Positions 20,638-29,431 of a stretch of DNA of 64,000 bases are shown piece after piece. Position numbers and translations under genes: made by a program. The DNA is from Acidimicrobiales bacterium (GTDB lineage Bacteria; Actinomycetota; Acidimicrobiia; Acidimicrobiales; Acidimicrobilacustridaceae): contig JALOLR010000012.1 in assembly GCA_025455885.1 (NCBI GenBank), positions 1 to 64,000 on the forward strand, given 5' to 3'. Numbering within the stretch: the first letter of the stretch is position 1; the number at the start of each line of letters is the position of its first letter. A model generated the notes under the pieces. It saw only the letters and a list, made by a program, of their open reading frames with translations, searched no databases and was not told where the DNA came from.

Positions 20638-21099
20638 TCAGACGGGGACCGGTCGTCGGCGTCGGTAGACGAGCGCGCCGCCCGCCACGAAGAGCACGCC
20701 GAGGATGAGATAGGGCAGCCAGACGCCGGAGGGCAGGGCCTCGTCCATGAGTCTGACCACTCCGATCAGTGCCATCACGATGACGATGGTCGCCACGACG
20801 GCGAGGAAGAGCCCGAAGACGGCCCCGCGGGCGACCTTGGTGATCGGGCCGGTGGTCTTGTCGCGGACGGTGCCGACGAGCTCCACGATGGTGTCGGCGG
20901 CCTGGGCGGGCCACTCCCCGGCTGCGAGGCCGATCGGCGGGCGGGTGTCACGCGGGTCGGCGGTGGGGGAGGTGGTCGGGGACGGCGCCGAGGCGGTCGG
21001 CGCGCTCGAGGCCGGCGAGGGGGTGGTGCCCGGGTCCGGTGCTCCCACTGGTCCGGGCCCGGGCGCGGGTCCGGACCCGTCGTCGCCACTCGTCTCCAT
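20638..21099 (-). CDS. Pro/Thr-rich membrane protein of unknown function
   Basis: 153 residues. The first 55 are rich in Pro, Ser, Thr and Gly. A segment [20 protein letters not shown] precedes two membrane helices, [20 protein letters not shown] (about 97-115) and [20 protein letters not shown] (about 126-145), and a basic tail RRRRPVPV. This resembles the small membrane proteins found near trxB and kinases in actinobacteria, sometimes labelled holin-like, but no function can be assigned. ATG 21099 is the first start after which the sequence becomes protein-like; the frame is open upstream but compositionally unlike a protein. Confidence 0.6.
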   Translation of the reverse strand: METSGDDGSGPAPGPGPVGAPDPGTTPSPASSAPTASAPSPTTSPTADPRDTRPPIGLAAGEWPAQAADTIVELVGTVRDKTTGPITKVARGAVFGLFLAVVATIVIVMALIGVVRLMDEALPSGVWLPYLILGVLFVAGGALVYRRRRPVPV

Positions 21100-21110
21100 G
21101 GGGCCGGAGC

Positions 21111-22292
21111 CTAGCCCTGGGGGCCCGACCCGATGCCCGGTACGGCGGACCGTGCGGTGACGAGCGACAGCACCTCTCGGCCGAGCGCGGTGGTCGCCAC
21201 GAGGGTGGCCGCCACGATCAGCGCGGCGAGCACGAGGATCAGGGCCGCCAGGGTGGCCCGCCGTGGCCGACCGCCCCGCGCGGGCTCGGCTCGGCTCGCC
21301 GCCGTCCGTCCGGCCGGGCTCGGTGGGAGGGTCGGCGGCGTCCGCGCCACGATCGTGTCGTCGACGGTCGGGGAGGGAGGCGGGGGCGACGGCGGGACGA
21401 GCGCGGTCGCCGGGACCGCCGGACCCGGCTCGCCCCGTGGGACGACGGTGTGGTCGTCCGGACGGGCAGGCTCGCCGCGGAGGGCTCGCCGGAGGTCGTC
21501 CGCGCTGGCGAAGCGATCGTCGGGATGGCGGGCCAGGGCACGGACGATGGCGGCGTCGAGCTCGGGAGCCACGCCGGCGACCTTCGTCGTGGGCGGGTCG
21601 GGCACCTGGGTGAGCCGGGCGAGGGCCACGGTCGCAGGGCTGTCCCCGCCGAAGGGGGGCGCACCGGTCAGGCACTCGTAGAGGACGGCGCCCAGCGCGT
21701 AGACGTCGGTGCGGGCGTCGACGCCGCGGCCCTCGACCTGCTCCGGGGCGAGGTACTTCACGGTGCCCAGGAGCGTGGAGGTCGTGGTGAGGTCGGGGTC
21801 GTCGAGCAGCTTGGCGATCCCGAAGTCGGTCACGAGGAGTCGGCCGTCGTCGGCGAGCAGGACGTTGGCCGGCTTGATGTCACGGTGCACGAGCCCGGCC
21901 CGGTGCGCGCAGGTGAGTGCCGCACCCACCTCGTCGCCGATCAGCACCACCTCGACGGGGTCGAGGCGGCCGCGTCGGTCGAGGAACGTGCGCAGGGTCT
22001 GGCCCCGAACCATCTCCATGACGATGGCGTCGAGCCCGCCGTCACTGACGACGTCGTGCACCGCGACGATGTTGGGGTGTACGAGGCGGGCGGCGGCGAC
22101 ACCCTCGCGGCGGAACCGGTGCTGGAAGCCGGGGTCGTCGGCGAGGTGCGGGTGCAGCACCTTGACGGCCACCTCGTGGTGGCGGGTCGTGTCGGTGGCC
22201 TCCCAGACCTCGGCCATCCCCCCTCGGGCGATGGGGCGGTCGAGGAGGTAGCGCCCGCCGATGAGACGACCCGGACCGATGCCGCGGGTCAC
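21111..22292 (-). CDS. Membrane-anchored serine/threonine protein kinase
   Basis: 393 residues. A PknB-type (Hanks) kinase domain occupies about 14-275 and has every catalytic element: Gly loop ARGGMAEVW, Lys44 (VAVKVL), VHRDIKPANVLL (Asp138), TDFGIAK (156-158), and YLAPEQ for the APE motif. A Pro-rich juxtamembrane segment is followed by one helix, LILVLAALIVAATLVATTAL, near residues 350-370, and only about 22 external residues. It has no PASTA or other sensor domain. In mycobacteria this spot carries murJ with a fused pseudokinase domain; here a free, apparently active kinase lies near a CwlM-like protein, a known kinase substrate type. That link is inference. Confidence 0.9.
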   Translation of the reverse strand: MTRGIGPGRLIGGRYLLDRPIARGGMAEVWEATDTTRHHEVAVKVLHPHLADDPGFQHRFRREGVAAARLVHPNIVAVHDVVSDGGLDAIVMEMVRGQTLRTFLDRRGRLDPVEVVLIGDEVGAALTCAHRAGLVHRDIKPANVLLADDGRLLVTDFGIAKLLDDPDLTTTSTLLGTVKYLAPEQVEGRGVDARTDVYALGAVLYECLTGAPPFGGDSPATVALARLTQVPDPPTTKVAGVAPELDAAIVRALARHPDDRFASADDLRRALRGEPARPDDHTVVPRGEPGPAVPATALVPPSPPPPSPTVDDTIVARTPPTLPPSPAGRTAASRAEPARGGRPRRATLAALILVLAALIVAATLVATTALGREVLSLVTARSAVPGIGSGPQG

Positions 22293-22314
22293 GTGTCGAC
22301 GGGTCGACGTCCCG

Positions 22315-23160
22315 TCACGTCGCGGGGTGCAGGAAGCACACGCCGATCACCCCGGGCCCGCCGTGGGCGCCGATGACCGCCCCGATCTTGCCCACCCGGA
22401 TGGTGTCGCGGGGGTGGAGGTGGGAGATCATGTCGAGGAACTCGTCGATGTCGCCCGCCTCGCCGTGCAGCACCGCCACCGATTCCACCGCCCCGGCTTC
22501 CTCGAGCTTGTCGCGAAGTGCTTCGAGGGCGCGCTTGCGGGTGCGGGGCTTGCCCGCCTCGGCGACCGCTCCGTCCACGATGCGGATCAGCGGCTTCACG
22601 GACAGCATCGAGCCGAGCATGGCCTGCGCCCCGCCGATGCGACCGCCCTTCTTGAGGTTGTCGAGGGTGTTCAGCGCGCCGTAGACGTCGGAACGGGGGA
22701 TCATCGCCTCGACGAGGGCGACGACGGCGTCGGCGTCGGCGCCCGCCGCGGCCTGCTCGGCGGCGGCGAGGACCATGGTGCCGAGGCCGCCGGTGATGGA
22801 GCGGCTGTCGATCACTCGGACGTCGACCTGGCCCTCGAGCGCCTTGGCGGCGGCCTGCGCCGACTGCATCGTGGCGGACAGGGCGCTCGACAGGTTGATG
22901 CAGACGACGGCGTCGGCACCGTCGTCGGCGGCGGCGCGGAAGGCCTGCTCGAACCGCCCGGGGGACGGGGCGGCCGTCTCGGGCAGGAGGCCGGTGCTGT
23001 CCATCAGCGCGTAGAACCGCTCGACGCTGAGCTCCTCGCGGTCGACGTACTCGTCCGTCCCGAACCGGATGCTCAGCGGTACCACCGCGATCCCGTGCTT
23101 CGTGACGTCGTCGTCGCTCAGATCGCACGCGCTGTCGGTGACGATGCGGACTCCGCTCAT
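22315..23160 (-). CDS. DegV family fatty-acid-binding protein
   Basis: 281-residue DegV (EDD-fold) protein. DegV proteins bind fatty acids; in Firmicutes they are FakB subunits that present fatty acids to the FakA kinase. Family signatures are VRIVTDSACDLS at the N terminus, INLSSALSATMQSAQAAA in the middle, NTLDNLKKGGRIGGAQAMLG, and SVKPLIRIVDG. ATG 23160 gives the expected length, although the frame stays open far upstream on this strand inside the next gene. No FakA homologue is nearby. It lies between the DUF6049 protein and the kinase. Confidence 0.9.
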   Translation of the reverse strand: MSGVRIVTDSACDLSDDDVTKHGIAVVPLSIRFGTDEYVDREELSVERFYALMDSTGLLPETAAPSPGRFEQAFRAAADDGADAVVCINLSSALSATMQSAQAAAKALEGQVDVRVIDSRSITGGLGTMVLAAAEQAAAGADADAVVALVEAMIPRSDVYGALNTLDNLKKGGRIGGAQAMLGSMLSVKPLIRIVDGAVAEAGKPRTRKRALEALRDKLEEAGAVESVAVLHGEAGDIDEFLDMISHLHPRDTIRVGKIGAVIGAHGGPGVIGVCFLHPAT

Positions 23161-23213
23161 GGTTCCCCCTGGTTCCGGCTGACAGGCGGAGCGTACCGCC
23201 CCGCTCCTGTGCG

Positions 23214-25292
23214 TCAGGTGCGATCGCGGGGGGCGGCCAGCGCCGGATGGGCGGAGTCGACGAGGGCCTTGGCCCGTCGGGTCCGGCGGAAGTGGCGGGC
23301 CCACCAGACCAGGAGGAACACCCCGGCGCCGACCGAGAGCACCAGGCCGATCCCCGAGATGGCCGTCGAGCGCACGGTGAACTGGGTGTTGGTGATCTCG
23401 AGGATCCCGTCCGGGGAGCGGACGTCGACGCGCAGGGGGAACGCACCCGACGCCCGCGTGGTGACCTGCACGTCGAGGCGGGTGGTGGTGGCCGCGGGGA
23501 GGAGCGCGTCGATGACGTTGCCGTCGGGGAACTCGAGCTTGTCGCTCTCGAGGACGACGTCCACCCTGACGGGCAGGGTCGAGCGGTTCTCGAGGTTGAG
23601 GGGGATCTTCCCGGACCGGGAGGTGAGGGTGACGAACTGTTGGAGGGGGGCGACGATCTCCGAGGTGATGCCGTCGATGCCCGAGCTGATCCCGTCGAGG
23701 ATCGCGGTGCGTTCGGCCGGCGTGAGATCGGCTGCGCCGGACAGGAGCAGCGCCTGGTCGAGTGGTGCCGACACGTTGCCGACGGGTTCGGTGAGCGACC
23801 GGAAGCCCTCCACCTCCCGGGCGGTGGCGCGGAGCTGGGTGGGGTAGTCGCCGAGCGACCCGGGGGGCGGCGAGAGGTAGGGGCGGACGAGGGTCGTGGT
23901 GCGGCCCTGGGTCTGCGTGGTGGCGGTCTGCGTGGTGCGGAAGAGGTCGTCGAGGGTGACCGGGCCGACGACGGCCCGCCCGTCGCCCCCCGGGGGGGTC
24001 CGCTCGGTGAGCCCTGCGAGCACGACCTCCAGGGAGACGGGGTCGACGTCGACGCCGAGGTCGAGGGCCACGCCCCGGTTCACGGCGGGCTGGTCGTTGT
24101 AGAGCACGGCGAGGTCGGCGAGCAGCAGGTGGCCGTTCAGGACGGGATCGTCGGAGGCCGTCAGCCGGGCGGTCAGCTCCTGGTCGGCGGTGATGGCCTG
24201 GATCGTCGCACCGGCGCTGTCGGTGATGTCGAAGAGCTCGGTGAAGGTGACGTTGCCCTCGCCTTCGGGGAGGGGGCCGAGCTGGTCGGCGGGCACCACC
24301 AGTCGGTCGAGGCCGAGGTCGTTCAGCCGGGTCAGGGCCTCGGGGGTGAGGGTGGGGTCGGCCACGGCGGTGCGACCGTCCGGCGTCGTGGTGAGGGCGG
24401 CGGAGAGGGCGGCCGATCCCGCGGCGATCTGGGTGTCGAGCTCGGCGAGCATCCCGTCGGCCACCCACGCGCCGGTGTCGAGGCCGACGTAGGGGCTCCC
24501 GAGGAGTTGGCGTCCGGTCAGGGCGGCGGCCAGCTCGGTCACGGCGCCGCGGTCCCCGGGGTCCTGTTCGAGGGCCACCAGGACCGCCGGGGTGGGATCG
24601 ACGGTGAGGGGGACGGCCGGCCAGTCGGCGAGCGCGGTCATCACCGCCGTCACCTCGGTCGCCTGTTCGGCGGTGAGCGTCGGCGTTCCTGCGGCGTCGG
24701 GCCGGACGGGTTCGTCGAGCGCCACGACCGTCCCCACGGCGAGGGACGGACCGTCGGTGTCGTCGGTGGGGAGTCGGATCAGGTGGGTGACGAAGCGGCC
24801 GATCTCCCCGCCGGACGGTGTGGTGGCGGTGACGACGACCGGGTGGACCCCCGGTCGGGTGAGGACGACGCCGCCGTCGGGGGCGGGGCCCGTCCGGCTC
24901 ACCGGGATGGTGATCGGGATCGATCCGTCGGCGAGGGGGGTCGCCGTGGCCAGCTCGACCGGTGCGGGTCCGGGGCCGATCGTCGGGCCGAGGTCCTCGC
25001 CGCGGATCGAGCGGTCGAATCGGATGCGCCCGTCGACGGCGGCGTGCACCTCGGCGCGCAGCACGGTGTCGACCGGGAGTCCGTTGCGACGGACCCGGAG
25101 CGTGAACTGCCCGGTGGGCGCGACCCACGGGGTCTGGCCGACGAGTCGGAGGGAACTGGCGGGGGCGACGCCGGTCGCGGGCTGAGCGCCGGTCGGAGCG
25201 GTCACCACCGGCACTGCGAGCGCGACGAGGGCGGTCCCGGCCAGGAGGGCACGGGCGAGACGGGCCCCGCCCCGAGGCGAGGGACGGGTCAT
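23214..25292 (-). CDS. Exported DUF6049-like membrane protein
   Basis: 692-residue envelope protein. A signal sequence, LARALLAGTALVALAVPVVT, occupies residues 10-30. A long extracytoplasmic portion rich in Thr, Val and Pro follows, and one membrane helix (SGIGLVLSVGAGVFLLVWWA) lies near the C terminus, with a basic cytoplasmic tail RHFRRTRRAK. Topology, length and position (between pcnA and the trxB region, where mycobacteria have Rv3909) match the DUF6049 family, which has no established function but lies beside murJ in many actinobacteria. ATG 25292 overlaps the stop of the GNAT gene upstream; the open extension to 25451 would remove the signal peptide from the N terminus. Confidence 0.75.
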   Translation of the reverse strand: MTRPSPRGGARLARALLAGTALVALAVPVVTAPTGAQPATGVAPASSLRLVGQTPWVAPTGQFTLRVRRNGLPVDTVLRAEVHAAVDGRIRFDRSIRGEDLGPTIGPGPAPVELATATPLADGSIPITIPVSRTGPAPDGGVVLTRPGVHPVVVTATTPSGGEIGRFVTHLIRLPTDDTDGPSLAVGTVVALDEPVRPDAAGTPTLTAEQATEVTAVMTALADWPAVPLTVDPTPAVLVALEQDPGDRGAVTELAAALTGRQLLGSPYVGLDTGAWVADGMLAELDTQIAAGSAALSAALTTTPDGRTAVADPTLTPEALTRLNDLGLDRLVVPADQLGPLPEGEGNVTFTELFDITDSAGATIQAITADQELTARLTASDDPVLNGHLLLADLAVLYNDQPAVNRGVALDLGVDVDPVSLEVVLAGLTERTPPGGDGRAVVGPVTLDDLFRTTQTATTQTQGRTTTLVRPYLSPPPGSLGDYPTQLRATAREVEGFRSLTEPVGNVSAPLDQALLLSGAADLTPAERTAILDGISSGIDGITSEIVAPLQQFVTLTSRSGKIPLNLENRSTLPVRVDVVLESDKLEFPDGNVIDALLPAATTTRLDVQVTTRASGAFPLRVDVRSPDGILEITNTQFTVRSTAISGIGLVLSVGAGVFLLVWWARHFRRTRRAKALVDSAHPALAAPRDRT

Positions 25293-26020
25293 CCGGTCGA
25301 CTCGGCGGCCGCCGGGTCGAGGCGATGCTCGAGCACCGCCAGCCCGTGGGGCTCCGGGCGGAACCCGAGGTGCTCGTAGAGGCGCAGCGCCCGCCCGTTG
25401 GCCTCCTGGGTGTTCACGAGCACCGAGGTGCACCCCCGTCGGCGGCACCACCCCAGGGCGTCGCCGACCAGGCCGGTGCCGATGCCGGCGCCGTCGTGGC
25501 TCGGGCTCACCGCGAGGCGCTGGAGGTAGCCGAGCCCGCCGGCGCGGCCGGTGACGTGGTAGCCGACGACGGTCCGGTCGTCGACGGCGACCCGGAACCG
25601 GTGGGTGGGGGTGGCGGCGCGGGCGTCGGCCAGGCCGCCGCGGTCGAAGCGCCAGAAGGCGTCGAAGGCCGCTCGGTCGACGTCGAGGACGGCGTCGACG
25701 TCACGCTCCCGGCCGCGTCGGAACCGGACCCGGGGGTGCCGTGAGATCGGAAGCGCACGCAGGGGGTGGCGAAGCAGGTGGAGGCGCTCGTGCACGACGA
25801 AGCCGTGGGCGAGGAAGGGTGCCTGCTCGAGGGGGGTGAGCGCGGGGGTGAGCACCGCCCGGTACCCCTGGCCGGTGAGCTCGTCGAGCGATCGGTTCAA
25901 CGCGCTGCGGGTGGGGGTCACGCCGGGGACCGGGCTCAGCAACGCGACGGTGTGGTCGCCCCTCCAGGGGCCCATCCGCAGGCGGTCCGGGTTGGCGGAC
26001 AGGGTGTCGAGTCGTCGCAT
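25289..26020 (-). CDS. GNAT family N-acetyltransferase
   Basis: 243 residues with an N-terminal acetyltransferase-like half and a typical C-terminal GNAT core. The acetyl-CoA loop reads YLQRLAVSPSHDGAGIGTGL (R/Q-x-x-G-x-G/A region around 170-185), followed by VLVNTQEANGRALRLYEHLG, the classic motif B/D segment. The substrate is unknown. ATG 26020 has GAGG nine bases upstream. It is divergent from a deacetylase-fold gene 68 bp away, and its stop overlaps the DUF6049 start (ATGA). Confidence 0.85.
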   Translation of the reverse strand: MRRLDTLSANPDRLRMGPWRGDHTVALLSPVPGVTPTRSALNRSLDELTGQGYRAVLTPALTPLEQAPFLAHGFVVHERLHLLRHPLRALPISRHPRVRFRRGRERDVDAVLDVDRAAFDAFWRFDRGGLADARAATPTHRFRVAVDDRTVVGYHVTGRAGGLGYLQRLAVSPSHDGAGIGTGLVGDALGWCRRRGCTSVLVNTQEANGRALRLYEHLGFRPEPHGLAVLEHRLDPAAAESTG

Positions 26021-26076
26021 GGTGCCGGCCTCACGATACGACCGTTGGACCCTGGGGTTCCGTGCAGCGGCATCGG

Positions 26077-26082
26077 TATCGT
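26077..26082 (+). promoter_or_regulatory. -10 element (TATCGT) of a leaderless deacetylase transcript
   Basis: TATCGT ends 6 nt before GTG 26089. A second TATCGT faces the opposite way at about 26034-26039 for the GNAT gene, so the 68-bp gap may hold two back-to-back promoters. Confidence 0.45.
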
Positions 26083-26088
26083 TCGGAG

Positions 26089-27102
26089 GTGACCATCCTC
26101 GTGGCCTCGCACCCGCAGTTCCTCCTCCACGACACCGGTCACGGCCACCCCGAACGTCCCGCCCGCCTGACGGCGGTGATGGCGGGTCTCGACGCGGCCG
26201 GCCTCCGCGAGGAGATGGTGGTCTTCGAGCCGGAGCCGGCGCCATGGGAGGCCGTCGAGCGGGTGCACCCCGGTCGCTACCTGCTCGCCCTCGAGGAGCT
26301 GGCGGCGGTGGGCGGCGGGCACCTCGATGCCGACACGGTCGTCAGCGAGGACAGCTTCGCAGCCCTGCTCCGGGCCGCCGGGGCCGGGCTCGACGCGGTG
26401 GCCCGCCTCGATGCCGGCGAGGGGGACGCGGCGTTCTGCGCGGTTCGCCCACCCGGTCACCACGCCACTCCGCGCAAGGCGATGGGGTTCTGCCTCGCCA
26501 ACAACGTGGCGGTCACCGCGGCGGCGTTGGCCGACCGGGGGGAGCGGGTGCTCGTGGTCGACTACGACGCCCACCACGGCAACGGCACCCAGGACGCCTT
26601 CTACGGCGACCCCCGGGTGGTGTACGTGTCGTTCCACGAGTACCCGCTCTACCCCGGGACCGGCGCGATCGACGAGGTCGGCTGGGGTGAGGGGTCGGGG
26701 AGCACCGTCAACTTCCCGCTGCCCCAGGGGGCGACGGGTGACGTGTTCCGTGCGGGGCTCGACGAGGTCGTCCGGCCTCTCGTCGAGCGGTGGGAGCCGA
26801 CCTGGTTGATCATCTCGGCGGGCTTCGACGCCCACCGCCTCGATCCCCTCACCGGGTTGGCGCTCTCGGCCGGCGACTACGCCGACCTCACCGCCGACCT
26901 CGCCGGGATGGTGCCGGGGGGGCGGTGCATCGTCTATCTGGAGGGGGGCTACGACCTCGACGCGCTCGCCATGTCGAGCGGCGCTGCGCTCAGCGCGCTC
27001 GCCGGCGGGTCGTACCGGCCCGAGCCGGCGACGTCGGGAGGTCCCGGCCGGTCGGTCGTGGCCGCCGTGGGCCGCATGCGCTCCGCCGCCGGCTTCGACT
27101 GA
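26089..27102 (+). CDS. Histone deacetylase/acetoin-utilisation family hydrolase
   Basis: 337-residue arginase-deacetylase fold enzyme. Catalytic and zinc-site segments are intact: RPPGHHATPRKAMGFC (His pair), VDYDAHHGNGTQDAFYGD (zinc Asp and His), SAGFDAHRLDPL (zinc Asp) and the final YLEGGYDL with the transition-state Tyr. Bacterial members remove acetyl groups from polyamines or protein lysines, or act in acetoin metabolism; the sequence does not choose between them. GTG 26089 is favoured over 26062 by the alignment-like start TILVASHPQFLLHDTGHGHP and by a -10 element 6 nt upstream. A divergent acetyltransferase adjoins it. Confidence 0.93.
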   Translation: MTILVASHPQFLLHDTGHGHPERPARLTAVMAGLDAAGLREEMVVFEPEPAPWEAVERVHPGRYLLALEELAAVGGGHLDADTVVSEDSFAALLRAAGAGLDAVARLDAGEGDAAFCAVRPPGHHATPRKAMGFCLANNVAVTAAALADRGERVLVVDYDAHHGNGTQDAFYGDPRVVYVSFHEYPLYPGTGAIDEVGWGEGSGSTVNFPLPQGATGDVFRAGLDEVVRPLVERWEPTWLIISAGFDAHRLDPLTGLALSAGDYADLTADLAGMVPGGRCIVYLEGGYDLDALAMSSGAALSALAGGSYRPEPATSGGPGRSVVAAVGRMRSAAGFD

Positions 27103-27165
27103 CGCCCCGGTCGTCGTCGGTCCTCGAGGGTTCCGACGCCGCCCGTCGGCACGCGACCCCGCCGG

Positions 27166-27171
27166 TAGCCT
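27166..27171 (+). promoter_or_regulatory. -10 element (TAGCCT) of pcnA
   Basis: TAGCCT ends 8 nt before GTG 27180, consistent with a leaderless or nearly leaderless mRNA. It lies in the 77-bp gap after the deacetylase gene. Confidence 0.45.
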
Positions 27172-27179
27172 CCACCGCC

Positions 27180-28565
27180 GTGATCCCCGATCGTCTGAAG
27201 CCCGTGCTCGATCGGGTGGCGCCGCTCGCCGAGCGCTTCGCCGCCGACGGCTTCGCGCTGTACCTGGTGGGGGGCGTGGTGCGTGACCTGCTGTTGGGAC
27301 GCGATCTCGCCGGGGGCCGCGACATCGACCTGACCACCGACGCCCGTCCCGCCGACACCAAGCGGCTGGTGAAGGGGTGGGCCGAGTCGGTGTGGAGCCA
27401 GGGCGAGCGCTTCGGGACGATCGGCTGTCGGGTCGACGGCTGGGACTACGAGATCACCACCCACCGGGCGGAGGCCTACGCGCCGGACTCACGCAAGCCC
27501 GAGGTGGTGTTCGCCGACGCCGTCGAGGCCGATCTCTCCCGGCGGGACTTCACGGTCAACGCCATGGCGCTGCGGTTGCCCGAGCCGGAGCTCGTCGATC
27601 CCTTCGACGGCGCCGCCGACCTCGTGGCGCGTCGCCTGCGCACCCCACTCTCCCCGGAGGAGTCGTTCTCGGACGACCCGCTACGGATGCTGCGGGCGGC
27701 CCGTTTCGTCGCCGGCTACGGCCTGGAGCCGGCCCCCGAGCTCGTGTCGGCCGTGGAGGCGATGGCGGACCGCCTGGGCATCGTCTCCGCGGAGCGGATC
27801 CGCGACGAGTTCGACAAGCTCGTCGTGGTGCCGGATCCCGCGCCCGGCCTGTGGTTCCTCGTCGAGACCGGACTCGTCGACCAGTTCCTGCCCGAGCTGG
27901 CGAAGATGCGCCTCGAGCAGGACCCGATCCACCGCCACAAGGACGTGCTCACCCACACCATCGCCGTGGTGGGCAACACCCGTCCGGAGCGGATCGTGCG
28001 CCTCGCCGCGCTCTACCACGACGTCGGGAAGCCCCGGACGCGGTCGTTCGACCAGGGCAAGGTCTCGTTCCACCACCACGAGGTGGTCGGTGCCCGCATG
28101 ACCCGGGAGCGGATGAAGGCGCTCAAGTACTCGACCGACGACATCGAGGCCGTCTCGCGTCTGGTGTACCTGCACCTCCGCTTCCACACCTACAAGATGG
28201 GCTGGACCGATTCGGCGGTGCGCCGCTTCGTCCGCGATGCCGGTCCGCTGCTCCCGGAGCTGATCGAGCTCACGCGATGCGACTGCACCACGCGCAACGA
28301 GCGCAAGGCCCGCGTCCTGGCCCAGCGCATGGACCACCTCGAGGAGCGCATCGAGGAGCTCGCCGCACGCGAGGAGCTGGCCGCCCTCCGTCCCGATCTC
28401 GACGGGAACGCCGTGATGGCCCACCTGCAGCTCGCCCCGGGCCCGGAGGTGGGGAGGGCGCTCGACTTCCTCCTCGAGCTGCGCCTCGACGAGGGTCCCC
28501 TCGGCGAGGAGGAAGCCACCCGCCGCCTCGACGCCTGGTGGGCGGCCCAGCAGCAGGGCCGCTGA
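27180..28565 (+). CDS. pcnA: CCA tRNA nucleotidyltransferase / poly(A) polymerase family
   Basis: 461-residue class II nucleotidyltransferase that adds or repairs the tRNA 3' CCA end. The active site is YLVGGVVRDLLLGR and GRDIDLTTDARP (catalytic DxD). RRDFTVNAMAL and DPLRMLRAARF are diagnostic, and an HD domain follows (HTIAVV, AALYHDVGKPRTRS). The one tRNA in this window does not encode CCA, so the activity is needed. GTG 27180 gives the expected N terminus; the open frame from 26790 is overlap with the preceding gene. Confidence 0.95.
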   Translation: MIPDRLKPVLDRVAPLAERFAADGFALYLVGGVVRDLLLGRDLAGGRDIDLTTDARPADTKRLVKGWAESVWSQGERFGTIGCRVDGWDYEITTHRAEAYAPDSRKPEVVFADAVEADLSRRDFTVNAMALRLPEPELVDPFDGAADLVARRLRTPLSPEESFSDDPLRMLRAARFVAGYGLEPAPELVSAVEAMADRLGIVSAERIRDEFDKLVVVPDPAPGLWFLVETGLVDQFLPELAKMRLEQDPIHRHKDVLTHTIAVVGNTRPERIVRLAALYHDVGKPRTRSFDQGKVSFHHHEVVGARMTRERMKALKYSTDDIEAVSRLVYLHLRFHTYKMGWTDSAVRRFVRDAGPLLPELIELTRCDCTTRNERKARVLAQRMDHLEERIEELAAREELAALRPDLDGNAVMAHLQLAPGPEVGRALDFLLELRLDEGPLGEEEATRRLDAWWAAQQQGR

Positions 28566-28574
28566 GCCGGCGGG

Positions 28575-29285
28575 TCAGATGCCTTCCTTGCGGGCCCGCA
28601 GCACCAGGGTGGCCGGCACCCGGCGCATGGCCTCGCTCCAGTAACGACGGCGACCGCCCTGGGGGGTGGGGCCCGGTTCGAGGACGGCGTCGACGCGGAA
28701 GTTGGCCCGGTGGAAGGCGCCGAACACCTCGGCGAGGCTCCGCGGGTACACGACGGCGGCGTCCTCGCCCCGGGGCGAGCGATCGAGGTAGGTGTGCACC
28801 ACCCGGAACGGGTCGTCGGCCCTGGGTTCGAGCAGGAGGAACGCCGGGTGGGGGAGCGAGCAGGTGAGCGCCCCGCCGGTGCGCAGCACGCGGTGGGCCT
28901 GGCGCAGCACCCGGTCGAGGTCGGACTGGCGGCCCAGCTCGTAGACCGAGACGACGCCGTCGACGGTGTCGGCCCGGATGAAGGCCAGGTCGGCGAGGTC
29001 GCCGTGGTGGAGCTCCAGGCGCCGTTCGAGGCGGTCGGCGCGGTCGCGGGCCTCGTCGAGGGCCCGATGGTCGTTGTCGACGACGATCACGTGCGCGCCC
29101 TGGCCGGCCAGTGCGACGGCGGCCTGGCCTCCGCCGGCGCCGAGCACGAGCAGCCGCTTGCCCGAGACGTGACCGATGAGGCGCAGCTCGTCCTCGTCGG
29201 CGATGTCGGGGCCGTAGACGACGACGTCGTCGGGGAGCTCGGGGTCCCCGGCCGGGAAGCTCGCGGCAGCGCTCGGCGATGGCAT
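28575..29285 (-). CDS. Class I SAM-dependent methyltransferase
   Basis: 236-residue Rossmann-fold methyltransferase. Motif I is KRLLVLGAGGGQAAVALAGQ, motif II ends VIVVDNDHRALDEARDRADR, and motif IV lies at DTVDGVVSVYELG, followed by HRVLRTGGALTCSLPHPAF. The substrate is not predictable from the sequence. ATG 29285 is preferred to an upstream GTG (29315). It is convergent with pcnA (gap 9 bp) and divergent from the DUF5318 gene. Confidence 0.85.
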   Translation of the reverse strand: MPSPSAAASFPAGDPELPDDVVVYGPDIADEDELRLIGHVSGKRLLVLGAGGGQAAVALAGQGAHVIVVDNDHRALDEARDRADRLERRLELHHGDLADLAFIRADTVDGVVSVYELGRQSDLDRVLRQAHRVLRTGGALTCSLPHPAFLLLEPRADDPFRVVHTYLDRSPRGEDAAVVYPRSLAEVFGAFHRANFRVDAVLEPGPTPQGGRRRYWSEAMRRVPATLVLRARKEGI

Positions 29286-29318
29286 CCCACCAGTCTCCCA
29301 GACCGCTGCCCGCACTCC

Positions 29319-29356
29319 GCGGACGGCGCTGCGCCGATGGTGCGGACGGCGCTGCG
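29319..29356. repeat. 15-bp direct repeat in a divergent promoter region
   Basis: GCGGACGGCGCTGCG occurs at 29319-29333 and exactly again at 29342-29356, a 23-bp period. It lies in the 146-bp gap between the divergent methyltransferase and DUF5318/ponA genes. Two-turn spacing would suit a tandem operator. Confidence 0.6.
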
Positions 29357-29417
29357 GCGGGGATGCGCACGGCGGTCCCGGCGCCCCCGCGCCGCCCGAC
29401 GGACCCCCCGTCCTGGG

Positions 29418-29423
29418 TACCCT
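29418..29423 (+). promoter_or_regulatory. -10 element (TACCCT) of the DUF5318-ponA operon
   Basis: TACCCT ends 8 nt before GTG 29432, the leaderless arrangement seen elsewhere in the window. Confidence 0.4.
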
Positions 29424-29431
29424 CGGTCCTC

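Noticed and set aside
23161-25128. Possible 650-residue N-terminal extension of DegV
   Set aside because: The frame is open but Arg/Pro/His-rich, and it lies within the DUF6049 gene on the same strand in another phase. DegV proteins have the length obtained from ATG 23160.
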